From a virus, in IMG/VR virus record IMGVR_UViG_3300025120_000007, positions 1 through 35,445 of that record: a stretch of 35,445 nucleotides of DNA; one strand, 5' to 3'. A model generated the notes under the pieces. The model worked only from the letters and a program-made list of their open reading frames with translations, was not told the origin of the DNA and ran no database searches. Made by a program: the position numbers and the translations under genes. Shown here piece after piece: positions 16,693-23,226 of the stretch. Within the stretch, counting starts at the first letter, position 1. Each line of letters starts with the position of its first letter.

Positions 16693-19181
16693 ACATTGTA
16701 CCTTTTTCTCATGTACTTTTCTAGTTCGCTAAATTCTAAATCAGGAGTTTTAAATTTAAACAATTCGTCACTAAATAAACCGTCTGTTGTTGCTGTTGGA
16801 GAAATAGAATAACCACCCATTAACCCTTCTTCAGCAGGACATTTTCCTGTTATAGGATCTCTTGTAGCTCCATTAGGACAAGGTTCTTCTTCTTGAATTG
16901 GATTTTCTGTTCTGTCGCAACTACCGTCAAGATTAGGAGGTTGTCCATCAGGACAAAGAACAGTATCAGGAACACAACGATCTAAATTAGTATCATAAGT
17001 AGAACCGGCAGGGCATGGATTTTCTTTTTCTACACAGTTACCATAAATATCTCTTTCTTGTCCTTCTGGGCAAGGAACAATATCTATAATATTAGGAACA
17101 CATTTATCTTCTTCTATGCTGTAAGTAGAACCGGCAGGACAAGGGTTAGGGTTTATTATTGTTTTACAATTACCGTTAACATCTCTTTCCTGTCCTTCTG
17201 GACATGGCTCTACAGAAGTAGTTGTTTCTATAATATCAGGAACACAAATACCATTAATATCTTGAGTTCCTGCGGGACACTCGCATTCTCCACTTGTTCC
17301 TAATACTTTTCCTCCAGTACAAGGGTTTAATGGCTCTGGTTCAGGTTCTGGTTCAGGCGGTGGTGGAGGCTCTGGAATAGCAACACAAACACCATTAATA
17401 TCTTGAGTTCCTTCGGGACATTCACATTCTCCAGATTCGCCTAATACTTTTCCTCCAGTACAAGGGTTTGGTGGCGGCTCTACTTGATTTTTAGTACAAA
17501 CTCCATCTACTCTAGTAAACCCTTCTTCACAAGTAGGAACACACTCTCCGTTTATTTCTTCAGTACCTGCGGGACAACCACATTCTCCATTTTGCCCTCT
17601 TATTTTACCTCCTTTACAACCTTCAATTCGTTCTTCAACACAAATACCGTTAGCATCTCTAATAAAACCTTCGTTTTCACAGGGGTTTGCTCTACATTCT
17701 CCGTTTTCTCCTCTGGTTTCCCAAGAATTAGGACAAGGAGGAGGCTCTACTTGATCTTTAGTACAAACTCCATCTACTAAACTATAACCTTCGCCACACT
17801 TCGGAACACATTGGCCCCCTATATCTTCAAAACCTTCATTACATTCACAGGAGTCTGAAGCAGAGTTATAGGTAGAGTTAGGCTTATTTAAGCAAGGATC
17901 AACAGGCTCTGGATCTTTAGTACAAACTCCATCTACTCTAGTAAATCCTTCGCCACACTTCGGAACACATTGGCCCCCTATATCTTCAAAACCTTCATTA
18001 CATTCACAGGAGTCTGAAGCAGAGTTATAGGTAGAGTTAGGCTTATTTAAGCAAGGATCAACAGGCTCTGGATCTTTAGTACAAACGCCATCTACTCTAG
18101 TAAATCCTTCGCCACAAATAGGAACACATTGGCCCCCTATATCTTCAAAACCTTCATTACATTCACAGGAGTCTGAAGCAGAGTTATAGGTAGAGTTAGG
18201 CTTATTTAAGCAAGGGTCTTCTGGCTCTGGCTTTGTATCTTCAGTACAAATTCCATTTATTCTAGTAAAACCTTCTTCACACTTAGGAACACAAACACCG
18301 TTTATTCTTTCTGTTCCTTCTTCGCAAGGGTTGTCCCTGTCATAACCGTCTGTATCAAAAGTGTTAGGCCATATAATTACACGACCATCTGGATACGTTG
18401 TTGTTGAAGTTCCATTGCCATTATCTTTTGTTTGTGGTGTGCCTTGATTATCTGGTGCCGGAGGGGGCCAAGGAACATTAGGAATAACCCTACCGTCTGG
18501 AATACATTGCCCTGCAACACTATCCCAAATTTCATAATTATCACAAAAAGGCAAACTATAAGCGTCTGGCGTGTCATTAGGAGAATCTTCCCAAGGGTAC
18601 TGATCTAAAGTTTCAAACTCAGCCCAATCGTCAGGATATACAAGTTCATTAGGATTAGGGTCAAAAAAATCAGGAATGCCATCTCCATCAGCATCTCTAT
18701 TGTCACCGTCCCATACAGGTTCAGGTTCAGGCTCAGGTTCAGGCTCTGGTTCTGGTTCTGGCTCTGGTTCTTCAGTACGGGGAGGTGTTAAAGGCTCTAC
18801 AGAAGCAGGTGGCCCTACATATACGTCAGTATTTTCTGGGTTAAAAGGGTTAGGTATGTCAACTTTATTACCGGCAGGGCCAATTACAATAACAGTCGCG
18901 TCTGTGCTATTAAAACCCTCTGGTGGGTTATCAAAAAAATCATCTGGTATAGGAAAAGGTATTTCTATAACGGTTCCGTTAGGAAGTTCAAAAGTTATAG
19001 AATCTGGATACTCAGCTTCTTCTGGAGGTCTGTCTCCTTGTCCTCTACGGACTGTTTCTCCCGAAGACCTATTTGGCCTATTACCATATACTTCTAAAAG
19101 AGCTTCCCAAATATCTCTAGTTGGATTTATATAACTTTCTTCTCGTTGGCTACTTTGAGGTAGACGATCTTCTAATGCCAT
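16689..19181 (-). CDS. Large cysteine-rich repeat protein in the virion operon, 830 aa
   Basis: Not recognised as a known virion protein. In order: an acidic Pro/Glu N-terminal third with a (PE)n tract near residue 140-155; an Asp-rich DADGDGIPDFFDPNPN block near 165 that looks like a thrombospondin type 3 calcium site; then cysteine-rich repeats to about residue 770, including three near-identical 53-residue units of six Cys each and related G-x-C-x-C and CPEGQERD..GNC units. I count about 54 Cys. The last 50 residues (from about MGGYSISPTATT) lack Cys and may anchor it to the virion. Repeats resemble EGF-like or trypsin-inhibitor-like folds. Its place between holin and tail adaptor suggests a tail or head decoration protein that binds surfaces. 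Confidence 0.7.
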   Translation of the reverse strand: MALEDRLPQSSQREESYINPTRDIWEALLEVYGNRPNRSSGETVRRGQGDRPPEEAEYPDSITFELPNGTVIEIPFPIPDDFFDNPPEGFNSTDATVIVIGPAGNKVDIPNPFNPENTDVYVGPPASVEPLTPPRTEEPEPEPEPEPEPEPEPEPVWDGDNRDADGDGIPDFFDPNPNELVYPDDWAEFETLDQYPWEDSPNDTPDAYSLPFCDNYEIWDSVAGQCIPDGRVIPNVPWPPPAPDNQGTPQTKDNGNGTSTTTYPDGRVIIWPNTFDTDGYDRDNPCEEGTERINGVCVPKCEEGFTRINGICTEDTKPEPEDPCLNKPNSTYNSASDSCECNEGFEDIGGQCVPICGEGFTRVDGVCTKDPEPVDPCLNKPNSTYNSASDSCECNEGFEDIGGQCVPKCGEGFTRVDGVCTKDPEPVDPCLNKPNSTYNSASDSCECNEGFEDIGGQCVPKCGEGYSLVDGVCTKDQVEPPPCPNSWETRGENGECRANPCENEGFIRDANGICVEERIEGCKGGKIRGQNGECGCPAGTEEINGECVPTCEEGFTRVDGVCTKNQVEPPPNPCTGGKVLGESGECECPEGTQDINGVCVAIPEPPPPPEPEPEPEPLNPCTGGKVLGTSGECECPAGTQDINGICVPDIIETTTSVEPCPEGQERDVNGNCKTIINPNPCPAGSTYSIEEDKCVPNIIDIVPCPEGQERDIYGNCVEKENPCPAGSTYDTNLDRCVPDTVLCPDGQPPNLDGSCDRTENPIQEEEPCPNGATRDPITGKCPAEEGLMGGYSISPTATTDGLFSDELFKFKTPDLEFSELEKYMRKRYNV
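17753..18216 (-). repeat. Three tandem 159-bp coding repeats
   Basis: The same 159-bp unit starts at 17753, 17912 and 18071; the third copy loses identity near 18216. Each encodes 53 residues with Cys at unit positions 10, 25, 27, 38, 42 and 53. The copies differ by only a few bases, clustered around the end that encodes GEGYSLVDG versus GEGFTRVDG. Such identity at DNA level, including third codon positions, means recent duplication or ongoing gene conversion, so copy number may vary between related phages. Confidence 0.9.
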
Positions 19182-19183
19182 CT

Positions 19184-19534
19184 TTATTTCTTCCAGTTAG
19201 CTAGGCTTTTAATGCCAAAACTAGCGGCTATAGCGGCCCCTAGGAATGCTTTGTAAAACTCTGGCATTTCAGCTAACACAATAAAACCTTCCTTAACATA
19301 TGGAACCATGCTTGGAACAAACGCGCCAATCATAGGTATGCTTAATAAAAAAACAAACCACTCGTCCTTGAGTGAGTTGTTAGAGTTCTTGGCTTGTGCT
19401 TCATCCCAAGACGCTTCGTTTTCTATTTGAGTTAGTTTTCTTTGATGGACAGCCTGTTTTTCTTCGGCTTTGTTTTTTAGGTGGGTAGTTACTACATTGG
19501 CAAGAGGAGATATAATTAAAGATAAAAAGTTCAC
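19184..19534 (-). CDS. Holin (GTA_holin_3TM-like)
   Basis: A 116-residue membrane protein resembling the three-transmembrane holin family first named from gene transfer agents. N-terminal apolar segment (LSLIISPLANVV), a Lys/Glu/Gln-rich middle, then SLKDEWFVFLLSIPMIGAFVP near 54-74 and a final segment with AEMPEFYKAFLGAAIAASFGI. The DEW and MPE-(F/W)-Y-K motifs are family features. It should permeabilise the inner membrane so the endolysin (26583-27005) can reach the cell wall. Unusually it is 7 kb from the endolysin, between capsid and cysteine-rich genes. Confidence 0.75.
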   Translation of the reverse strand: MNFLSLIISPLANVVTTHLKNKAEEKQAVHQRKLTQIENEASWDEAQAKNSNNSLKDEWFVFLLSIPMIGAFVPSMVPYVKEGFIVLAEMPEFYKAFLGAAIAASFGIKSLANWKK

Positions 19535-19552
19535 TTTAAACCTCTTTGAAAG

Positions 19553-19584
19553 AACGAGGGTAACCGTCCTTGGAAACCCTCGTT
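19553..19584 (-). terminator. Hairpin after the major capsid gene
   Basis: A perfect 9-bp inverted repeat, AACGAGGGT and ACCCTCGTT, with a 14-base loop, placed 11 bases after the capsid stop in the leftward direction. It is followed by CTTTC, which is only a weak T tract, so it is likely a partial terminator or RNA-stabilising stem that raises capsid expression over downstream tail genes. Confidence 0.6.
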
Positions 19585-19594
19585 TGTTACCAGC

Positions 19595-20584
19595 TTATAC
19601 AGCGAGAATAAAACCAGTCTCTGAACGAAGAGGCTCAACACCGTAGAGGCGATCAGCGGTCATTAGAGTGGCAAGATACTCTTGCTTGTAGCTAGTTTGA
19701 GTGCGAACACCCTGTTGCTCAACAAGAACCATAGTGTCGCTGTGTGCAAGCATAGCGGCCTTAAGGTCTACAGAACTAGCTGAGTTATCACCTGCGGCAG
19801 TGTGGACAGGACAGTTGTTTGATACATAGATATCAATACCGTACAAGTTACCAATAAGTCCATTCTGAACAGTCTGGCTCGATACAAAATCAGCAGAGGT
19901 ATAACGATCAATACCCATGATAGTGTTACGAACTGAGGGTGGAATAACAAAGAAACGGTTATCCATTGGAGTGTCTGCTTCGTCCTGCTTCTGAATCAAA
20001 GAACGGAAACCAGCATCAGTAAATACGTCAGTACCACCAACAACTGTGTTTGCTGCGTTAAGAGTCAGACCATTAGTAGCGTCAATGAAGTAAGAGTTAC
20101 TGTGAATATAGTCAGTAGCACTTGCATTACCTTGGTCACCAAAGTTCTTACCAAGAGCATGGAGAGCGTTGTCTACTTGAGTAGCCAAAGCGTAACCAGC
20201 GTCAGAAGTGTAGAACTGTCGCAAAGAAGCAAGAGCTTGAGTTTCAGCAATATCGTCAATCAAACGAGAGTACTCGTAGTGTTGATCGATAGCAACTACA
20301 ACTTCGGTTGAAGTACCGTGCAAGATGTTAACCAAAGCACCTTCTACTTTAGCTCCTGCGGCTCCACGGTCAGGAGAAGGAATGTGAATAGTGTCACCTT
20401 TTTTTCCTTGCATGGACATTTTCTTAACGAGATTAGCAAGAACTAAACTTTTCTCATAGGATGCAACAATCTCATCCGACCAAATTTCGGGGATAAACGA
20501 TGCTGCTTCAGTTGCGCTAATTGCTTTAGCGGCTGTTCCGAATGCGCCGGAACTAGACGTTACATATGCGGGTTGTGTAGCCAT
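19595..20584 (-). CDS. Major capsid protein
   Basis: A 329-residue protein of the podovirus capsid type (HK97 fold expected). It has a Ala/Ser/Thr-rich N-terminus, FIPEIWSDEIVASYEKSLVLANLV near 30-55, GDTIHIPSPDRG (E-loop side), and a C-terminal LMTADRLYGVEPLRSETG segment that fits this capsid family in marine podoviruses. It follows the scaffold gene and precedes a strong hairpin, the usual arrangement for a highly expressed capsid gene. Codon use is more regular (many GTA, GCA, TCT) than in neighbours, in keeping with high expression. Confidence 0.85.
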   Translation of the reverse strand: MATQPAYVTSSSGAFGTAAKAISATEAASFIPEIWSDEIVASYEKSLVLANLVKKMSMQGKKGDTIHIPSPDRGAAGAKVEGALVNILHGTSTEVVVAIDQHYEYSRLIDDIAETQALASLRQFYTSDAGYALATQVDNALHALGKNFGDQGNASATDYIHSNSYFIDATNGLTLNAANTVVGGTDVFTDAGFRSLIQKQDEADTPMDNRFFVIPPSVRNTIMGIDRYTSADFVSSQTVQNGLIGNLYGIDIYVSNNCPVHTAAGDNSASSVDLKAAMLAHSDTMVLVEQQGVRTQTSYKQEYLATLMTADRLYGVEPLRSETGFILAV

Positions 20585-20615
20585 GATATAATACCTTTAA
20601 TAAGAAATTCCAAAG

Positions 20616-21398
20616 TTAACGGACTCTCTTCTCTGCGTATGCTCTTGTGATCTCGTCAGCAAGAGAAAGGTAGCGTTGAGGATCGTCCTTCATAAGTTTA
20701 ATAATGTCAGCACGACGATAAATTTTCTTAGAAGATGGGGCTGATGATCCTTTGTTTGTCCCTACAGATGCATTTTTAACCGTTTGTTTACGATCTAACT
20801 TTTCACTGCTTGCAGTTTGCTGAACAGCGGTTTGTCGATCCTTCCAAAGGTTTAAAAGCTCATCCGCAGTTTCATAATCATACAACTTATCTGCTTGATG
20901 AAAAAGTTTTTGTCGTACTTTAGAGGCAGTTACCCACTCTTGAAACTTTGTGTCCTGTATAATGTTTCCCATGTCAGGATGTAGTTTCTGAAGTTGAGCT
21001 TTAGCAGTCGCTTGTTTATATTCACGATTTACTTTTTCTGCTTCCAGTATTGAAGGGTGCCTAGAAATCTGTTGTTGAATAGCTTTCTCTGGTTCAGAAA
21101 AGAAATCTATTTCTTCAACTTCAGTTTGTGCTTGGTTCCCTTGATCGAGTTGTGTTTGCCCTTGAATGTAAGTATCAACTACCTTACGCAACTCACCAAC
21201 CTCAGAACTCTGCCTACCTAGGAGCTTTTCAGCTTCTTGGTGCATCTGTACAATCTCAGCAGTGCTTTTTCCTTGATATTTATCAGGGAGTGCCTGTTGT
21301 GGTTCTTCAGATACTTGTTCTTGGGTTATAACTTCTTCGTTTATTGAAGAAATCTCTTCGTCAGTTTCGGGTGAACGCTCGTCTACTAATTGACCCAT
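20616..21398 (-). CDS. Capsid scaffolding protein
   Basis: A 260-residue highly charged, helical protein. The first 35 residues are acidic (Glu-rich), the middle has Gln/Glu coiled-coil character (EIVQMHQEAEKLLGRQSSEVGELRKVV pattern), and the C-terminal 50 residues are basic with KKIYRRADIIKLM and a final ITRAYAEKRVR. Such a basic C-terminal helix binds the inside of the procapsid in known scaffolds. Position directly before the capsid gene confirms it. It should leave or be degraded on packaging. Confidence 0.85.
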   Translation of the reverse strand: MGQLVDERSPETDEEISSINEEVITQEQVSEEPQQALPDKYQGKSTAEIVQMHQEAEKLLGRQSSEVGELRKVVDTYIQGQTQLDQGNQAQTEVEEIDFFSEPEKAIQQQISRHPSILEAEKVNREYKQATAKAQLQKLHPDMGNIIQDTKFQEWVTASKVRQKLFHQADKLYDYETADELLNLWKDRQTAVQQTASSEKLDRKQTVKNASVGTNKGSSAPSSKKIYRRADIIKLMKDDPQRYLSLADEITRAYAEKRVR

Positions 21399-21448
21399 TA
21401 TTAACTCCGTCTTATGATTATGGAACAGGGTATTGTGTTATCAGGACT

Positions 21449-21682
21449 CTAAGAGTTTGCCTGTTTTCTTTCTTCTTTAATTTTTATTTCTCTGTGTTTA
21501 GCCCATTTGTCAGTTGCACTAGGAAAGTGACCAGATATAGGATCAAGAGAAAAGTTTACTGCACTAATAATTTTAAACGCTTGTTCATTGCACATTGGAC
21601 ACTGAATAGAAACTACAGAAGAATCAATAATTCTTTCATGTATGTGTCCGTTGGGACATTTAAAGTCAAACAAAACAGCCAT
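21449..21682 (-). CDS. Small zinc-ribbon protein (FmdB-like)
   Basis: A 77-residue protein with CPNGH near the N-terminus and CPMC near residue 28-31, a zinc-ribbon arrangement like the FmdB/CxxC regulatory family that often sits in phage capsid operons. The C-terminal half is basic and charged (KWAKHREIKIKEERK). It lies between a conserved small gene and the scaffold gene. Function is unknown; a structural or assembly role is more likely than regulation given the position. Confidence 0.65.
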   Translation of the reverse strand: MAVLFDFKCPNGHIHERIIDSSVVSIQCPMCNEQAFKIISAVNFSLDPISGHFPSATDKWAKHREIKIKEERKQANS

Positions 21683-21694
21683 TATTTTCTACCT

Positions 21695-21955
21695 CTAACC
21701 TTCTTGACTGTTATTATAAAATTCGTCTTCCAAAGTTTTAACTTGATCTGGAAGGTTAAGAATATTATTGATAACCGCAAGTTGACCTTTTCTATAATAG
21801 AGATCGTTTTCGTCTTTAGCTGTTTCCACGCTATTGATAAGTTCATAACTATCAGACAAGTCTTCACACAGAGTCTTCCAACCAACCATGTTAAACAGTT
21901 CTCTAAGAGATCCGTAGTATTCTTCCAAAGCAGTTGTATTCTCTTCATGTCTCAT
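21695..21955 (-). CDS. Conserved podovirus protein of the head operon, 86 aa
   Basis: An acidic helical protein (starts MRHEENTTALEEYYGSLREL, contains GWKTLCEDL and KDENDLYYRKGQLAVI). Small proteins with this plan, Y-x-S-L-R-E-L-F ... G-W-K-x-L and a later Y-x-x-K-G-Q-L, occur between portal and scaffold genes in marine podoviruses. An overlapping frame on the same strand (21682-21948) is a shadow, since it lacks this pattern. It is the first gene after the internal late promoter. A scaffold or connector partner is possible. Confidence 0.65.
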   Translation of the reverse strand: MRHEENTTALEEYYGSLRELFNMVGWKTLCEDLSDSYELINSVETAKDENDLYYRKGQLAVINNILNLPDQVKTLEDEFYNNSQEG

Positions 21956-22013
21956 TTCCTGTTTCTCCTATAATAGGACAGTTAGTGATTAAACTAATAA
22001 TAGCTCTGACCCT

Positions 22014-22042
22014 AGACTAACACATTTTTAACTAAATGTCAA
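22014..22042 (-). promoter_or_regulatory. Internal late promoter, sigma-70 type
   Basis: Leftward TTGACA (22042-22037), 17-base spacer, TAGTCT (22019-22014), with TG one base before the -10. The spacer and -10 share most bases with the promoter at 27553-27581. The -35 overlaps the glutaredoxin stop codon. It would feed the scaffold and capsid genes separately. Confidence 0.6.
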
Positions 22043-22311
22043 GCTATTTTTTTACTTTTTAAAGAATAAATAAAAGTAAGATATTTTATTATTTCATTTG
22101 ATTCGTAAATCCAATTATCAGAACCGTTAGAAAACGTAACGTGTAAACAAGGAACTTGAGAACTTCCTCCTTGATTTATTAGTTTTTGTTTGCTGTCTGG
22201 ATCTTCTTTTATATCTTTTAGTTCTATATTCATATTATTTTCATTTAAAAAACGGCAAACTTTAATGCAAAAAGGACAATTTTTAAAATGATAAAGAACT
22301 AAATAATTCAT
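22039..22311 (-). CDS. Glutaredoxin
   Basis: A 90-residue thioredoxin-fold protein with the CPFC active site (Cys12, Cys15), a cis-proline in SQVPC (Pro54), and a C-terminal helix. It should pass electrons from glutathione to target disulfides. In phages such proteins often serve ribonucleotide reductase, but here the reductase is in the other arm and the glutaredoxin is in the head operon, so it may instead act on the many cysteine-rich proteins of this phage. Start overlaps the previous stop in TAATG. Confidence 0.85.
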   Translation of the reverse strand: MNYLVLYHFKNCPFCIKVCRFLNENNMNIELKDIKEDPDSKQKLINQGGSSQVPCLHVTFSNGSDNWIYESNEIIKYLTFIYSLKSKKIA

Positions 22312-22427
22312 TAGTAGGCGCTTCTAACTTTCTTAACCTTATTTTTTCTAGCAGCAGTAGAGGGTGCCTTTTTTTTCTTAGGCGGCCGTCCTTTTGTATT
22401 TCCGTATGTTCCTTTTCCCATTGGCAT
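22311..22427 (-). CDS. Small basic protein, 38 aa
   Basis: A Lys/Arg-rich peptide (GRPPKKKK near residues 13-20, then many Lys, Arg and Ala) with GAGGAAA before the ATG and an overlap with the glutaredoxin start. GRP followed by lysines resembles an AT-hook, and the small terminase of this phage carries similar motifs. One of several small basic head-operon peptides. Likely binds DNA or neutralises charge inside the capsid; function unknown. Confidence 0.6.
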   Translation of the reverse strand: MPMGKGTYGNTKGRPPKKKKAPSTAARKNKVKKVRSAY

Positions 22428-22429
22428 AA

Positions 22430-22576
22430 TTATTTCCTCTTTTTAGCAGTTTTGGCGGCTTTTTTAAATTGTTTAGCAGTAGGTGCGCCTTTAGCTCCTG
22501 CTTTCCTCATTTTTTCTTTGCTACCTGCGGCTATTCGTTTGCGTTTAGCGTGTATATTATCGTAAAGACCTGCCAT
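22430..22576 (-). CDS. Conserved small basic phage protein, 48 aa
   Basis: The sequence (MAGLYDNIHAKRKRIAAGSK, then KMRKAGAKGAPTAKQFKKAAKT) is of a type I recognise in many podovirus and other tailed-phage genomes, near the portal gene. It is very basic with few hydrophobic residues. AAGGAGC lies before the ATG. No function is established; a DNA-binding structural peptide is plausible. Confidence 0.7.
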   Translation of the reverse strand: MAGLYDNIHAKRKRIAAGSKEKMRKAGAKGAPTAKQFKKAAKTAKKRK

Positions 22577-22586
22577 AAATTGCTCC

Positions 22587-22751
22587 TTATTTAGCGTTTC
22601 TTTGTGCTTTCTTTGAAAGGTCTTTAAAATGAAATAGTTTTACACTAGTTTTTCCATGTGTTTTACCAGAGTGTAGGCTTCCATCAGGCATTTTGTGAGT
22701 ATTGCCTGTAAACACTGTTCCGTCTCTTTTGTAGTGCTTTACACCTTTCAT
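22587..22751 (-). CDS. Conserved small basic phage protein, 54 aa
   Basis: It starts MKGVKHYKRDGTVFTGNTHK and continues MPDGSLHSGKTH, a pattern seen in small phage head-operon genes where the repeated H-K-M-P-D-G and H-S-G-K-T-H are conserved. Lys- and His-rich. It sits in a run of five small genes between portal and glutaredoxin. Possibly a minor head component. Its ATG lies 12 bases after the previous stop and lacks a strong AGGAGG, so translation may be by re-initiation. Confidence 0.65.
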   Translation of the reverse strand: MKGVKHYKRDGTVFTGNTHKMPDGSLHSGKTHGKTSVKLFHFKDLSKKAQRNAK

Positions 22752-22762
22752 ATTAAATTACT

Positions 22763-22921
22763 CTATTGTTTTTGATCTTTTAGTTGAAGCTCTAAACGCT
22801 TTGCAAGAGCAGTTATTTGTTTAGCCTGTGTTTCTATTTCTTCTTTTTGAGAAGTAACACGAATATTCAAATACTCAATAGGATTATTAGGTTCTTTTTT
22901 TGTAGGAAACTGTAAAATCAT
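22763..22921 (-). CDS. Small coiled-coil protein, 52 aa
   Basis: A peptide with a short N-terminal arm (MILQFPTKKEPNNPIEYLN) followed by a charged helix of Gln, Glu and Lys that could form a coiled coil to the end. A strong AGGAGA precedes the ATG. It lies directly after the conserved 96-residue gene. Not recognised; it may be a minor virion or assembly factor. Confidence 0.6.
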   Translation of the reverse strand: MILQFPTKKEPNNPIEYLNIRVTSQKEEIETQAKQITALAKRLELQLKDQKQ

Positions 22922-22935
22922 GAGTTCTCCTTTAT

Positions 22936-23226
22936 CTACCACTTACAGCGATCAGCCCAGTAAGCCGCTGACATTTTTCCTTTGGCTATGTTTTTACCGT
23001 GTCGAGCCTTAAAAGACTTACGTTTAGCTTTCATTTTGTCTGACTCTCCGTCTTTTGGTTTTCCCGCAGTTTTAGCCCCTTGCTCTCCAAATCTAATAGT
23101 TTTAACTTTGTCTCCTTCTTTCGCCACAACCACATGACTTTTCTTCGGGTGATTTGGTGTACGTTTGCATTGGTTATAGCGACTTACTCCTGCTCTGGCT
23201 AGTCTAGGGTCTTTTTTTGTGGGCAT
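22936..23226 (-). CDS. Conserved phage protein (DUF6321-like), 96 aa
   Basis: A basic protein with a core I recognise from marine podoviruses and other tailed phages: NQCKRTPNHPKKSHVVV, then GDKVKTIRFGEQGAKTAG and a C-terminal KARHGKNIAKGKMSAAYWAD block. The family has been given a domain-of-unknown-function name, DUF6321 to my memory. It sits directly after the portal gene, its ATG overlapping the portal stop by one base. Conserved placement suggests a head or connector role. Confidence 0.7.
   Translation of the reverse strand: MPTKKDPRLARAGVSRYNQCKRTPNHPKKSHVVVAKEGDKVKTIRFGEQGAKTAGKPKDGESDKMKAKRKSFKARHGKNIAKGKMSAAYWADRCKW

Noticed and set aside
18676-19134. Opposite-strand frame with a Gly-Ser repeat
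   Set aside because: It is the antisense of the Pro-Glu tract of the cysteine-rich protein; no start signals.
21398-21449. CTCTTAGAG palindrome between the zinc-ribbon and scaffold genes
   Set aside because: Short, no T tract, overlaps a stop codon; likely chance.
21682-21948. Second frame over the conserved 86-residue head gene
   Set aside because: Same strand, shifted frame; the other frame has the recognisable conserved pattern and a start with AGGAAA-type site.
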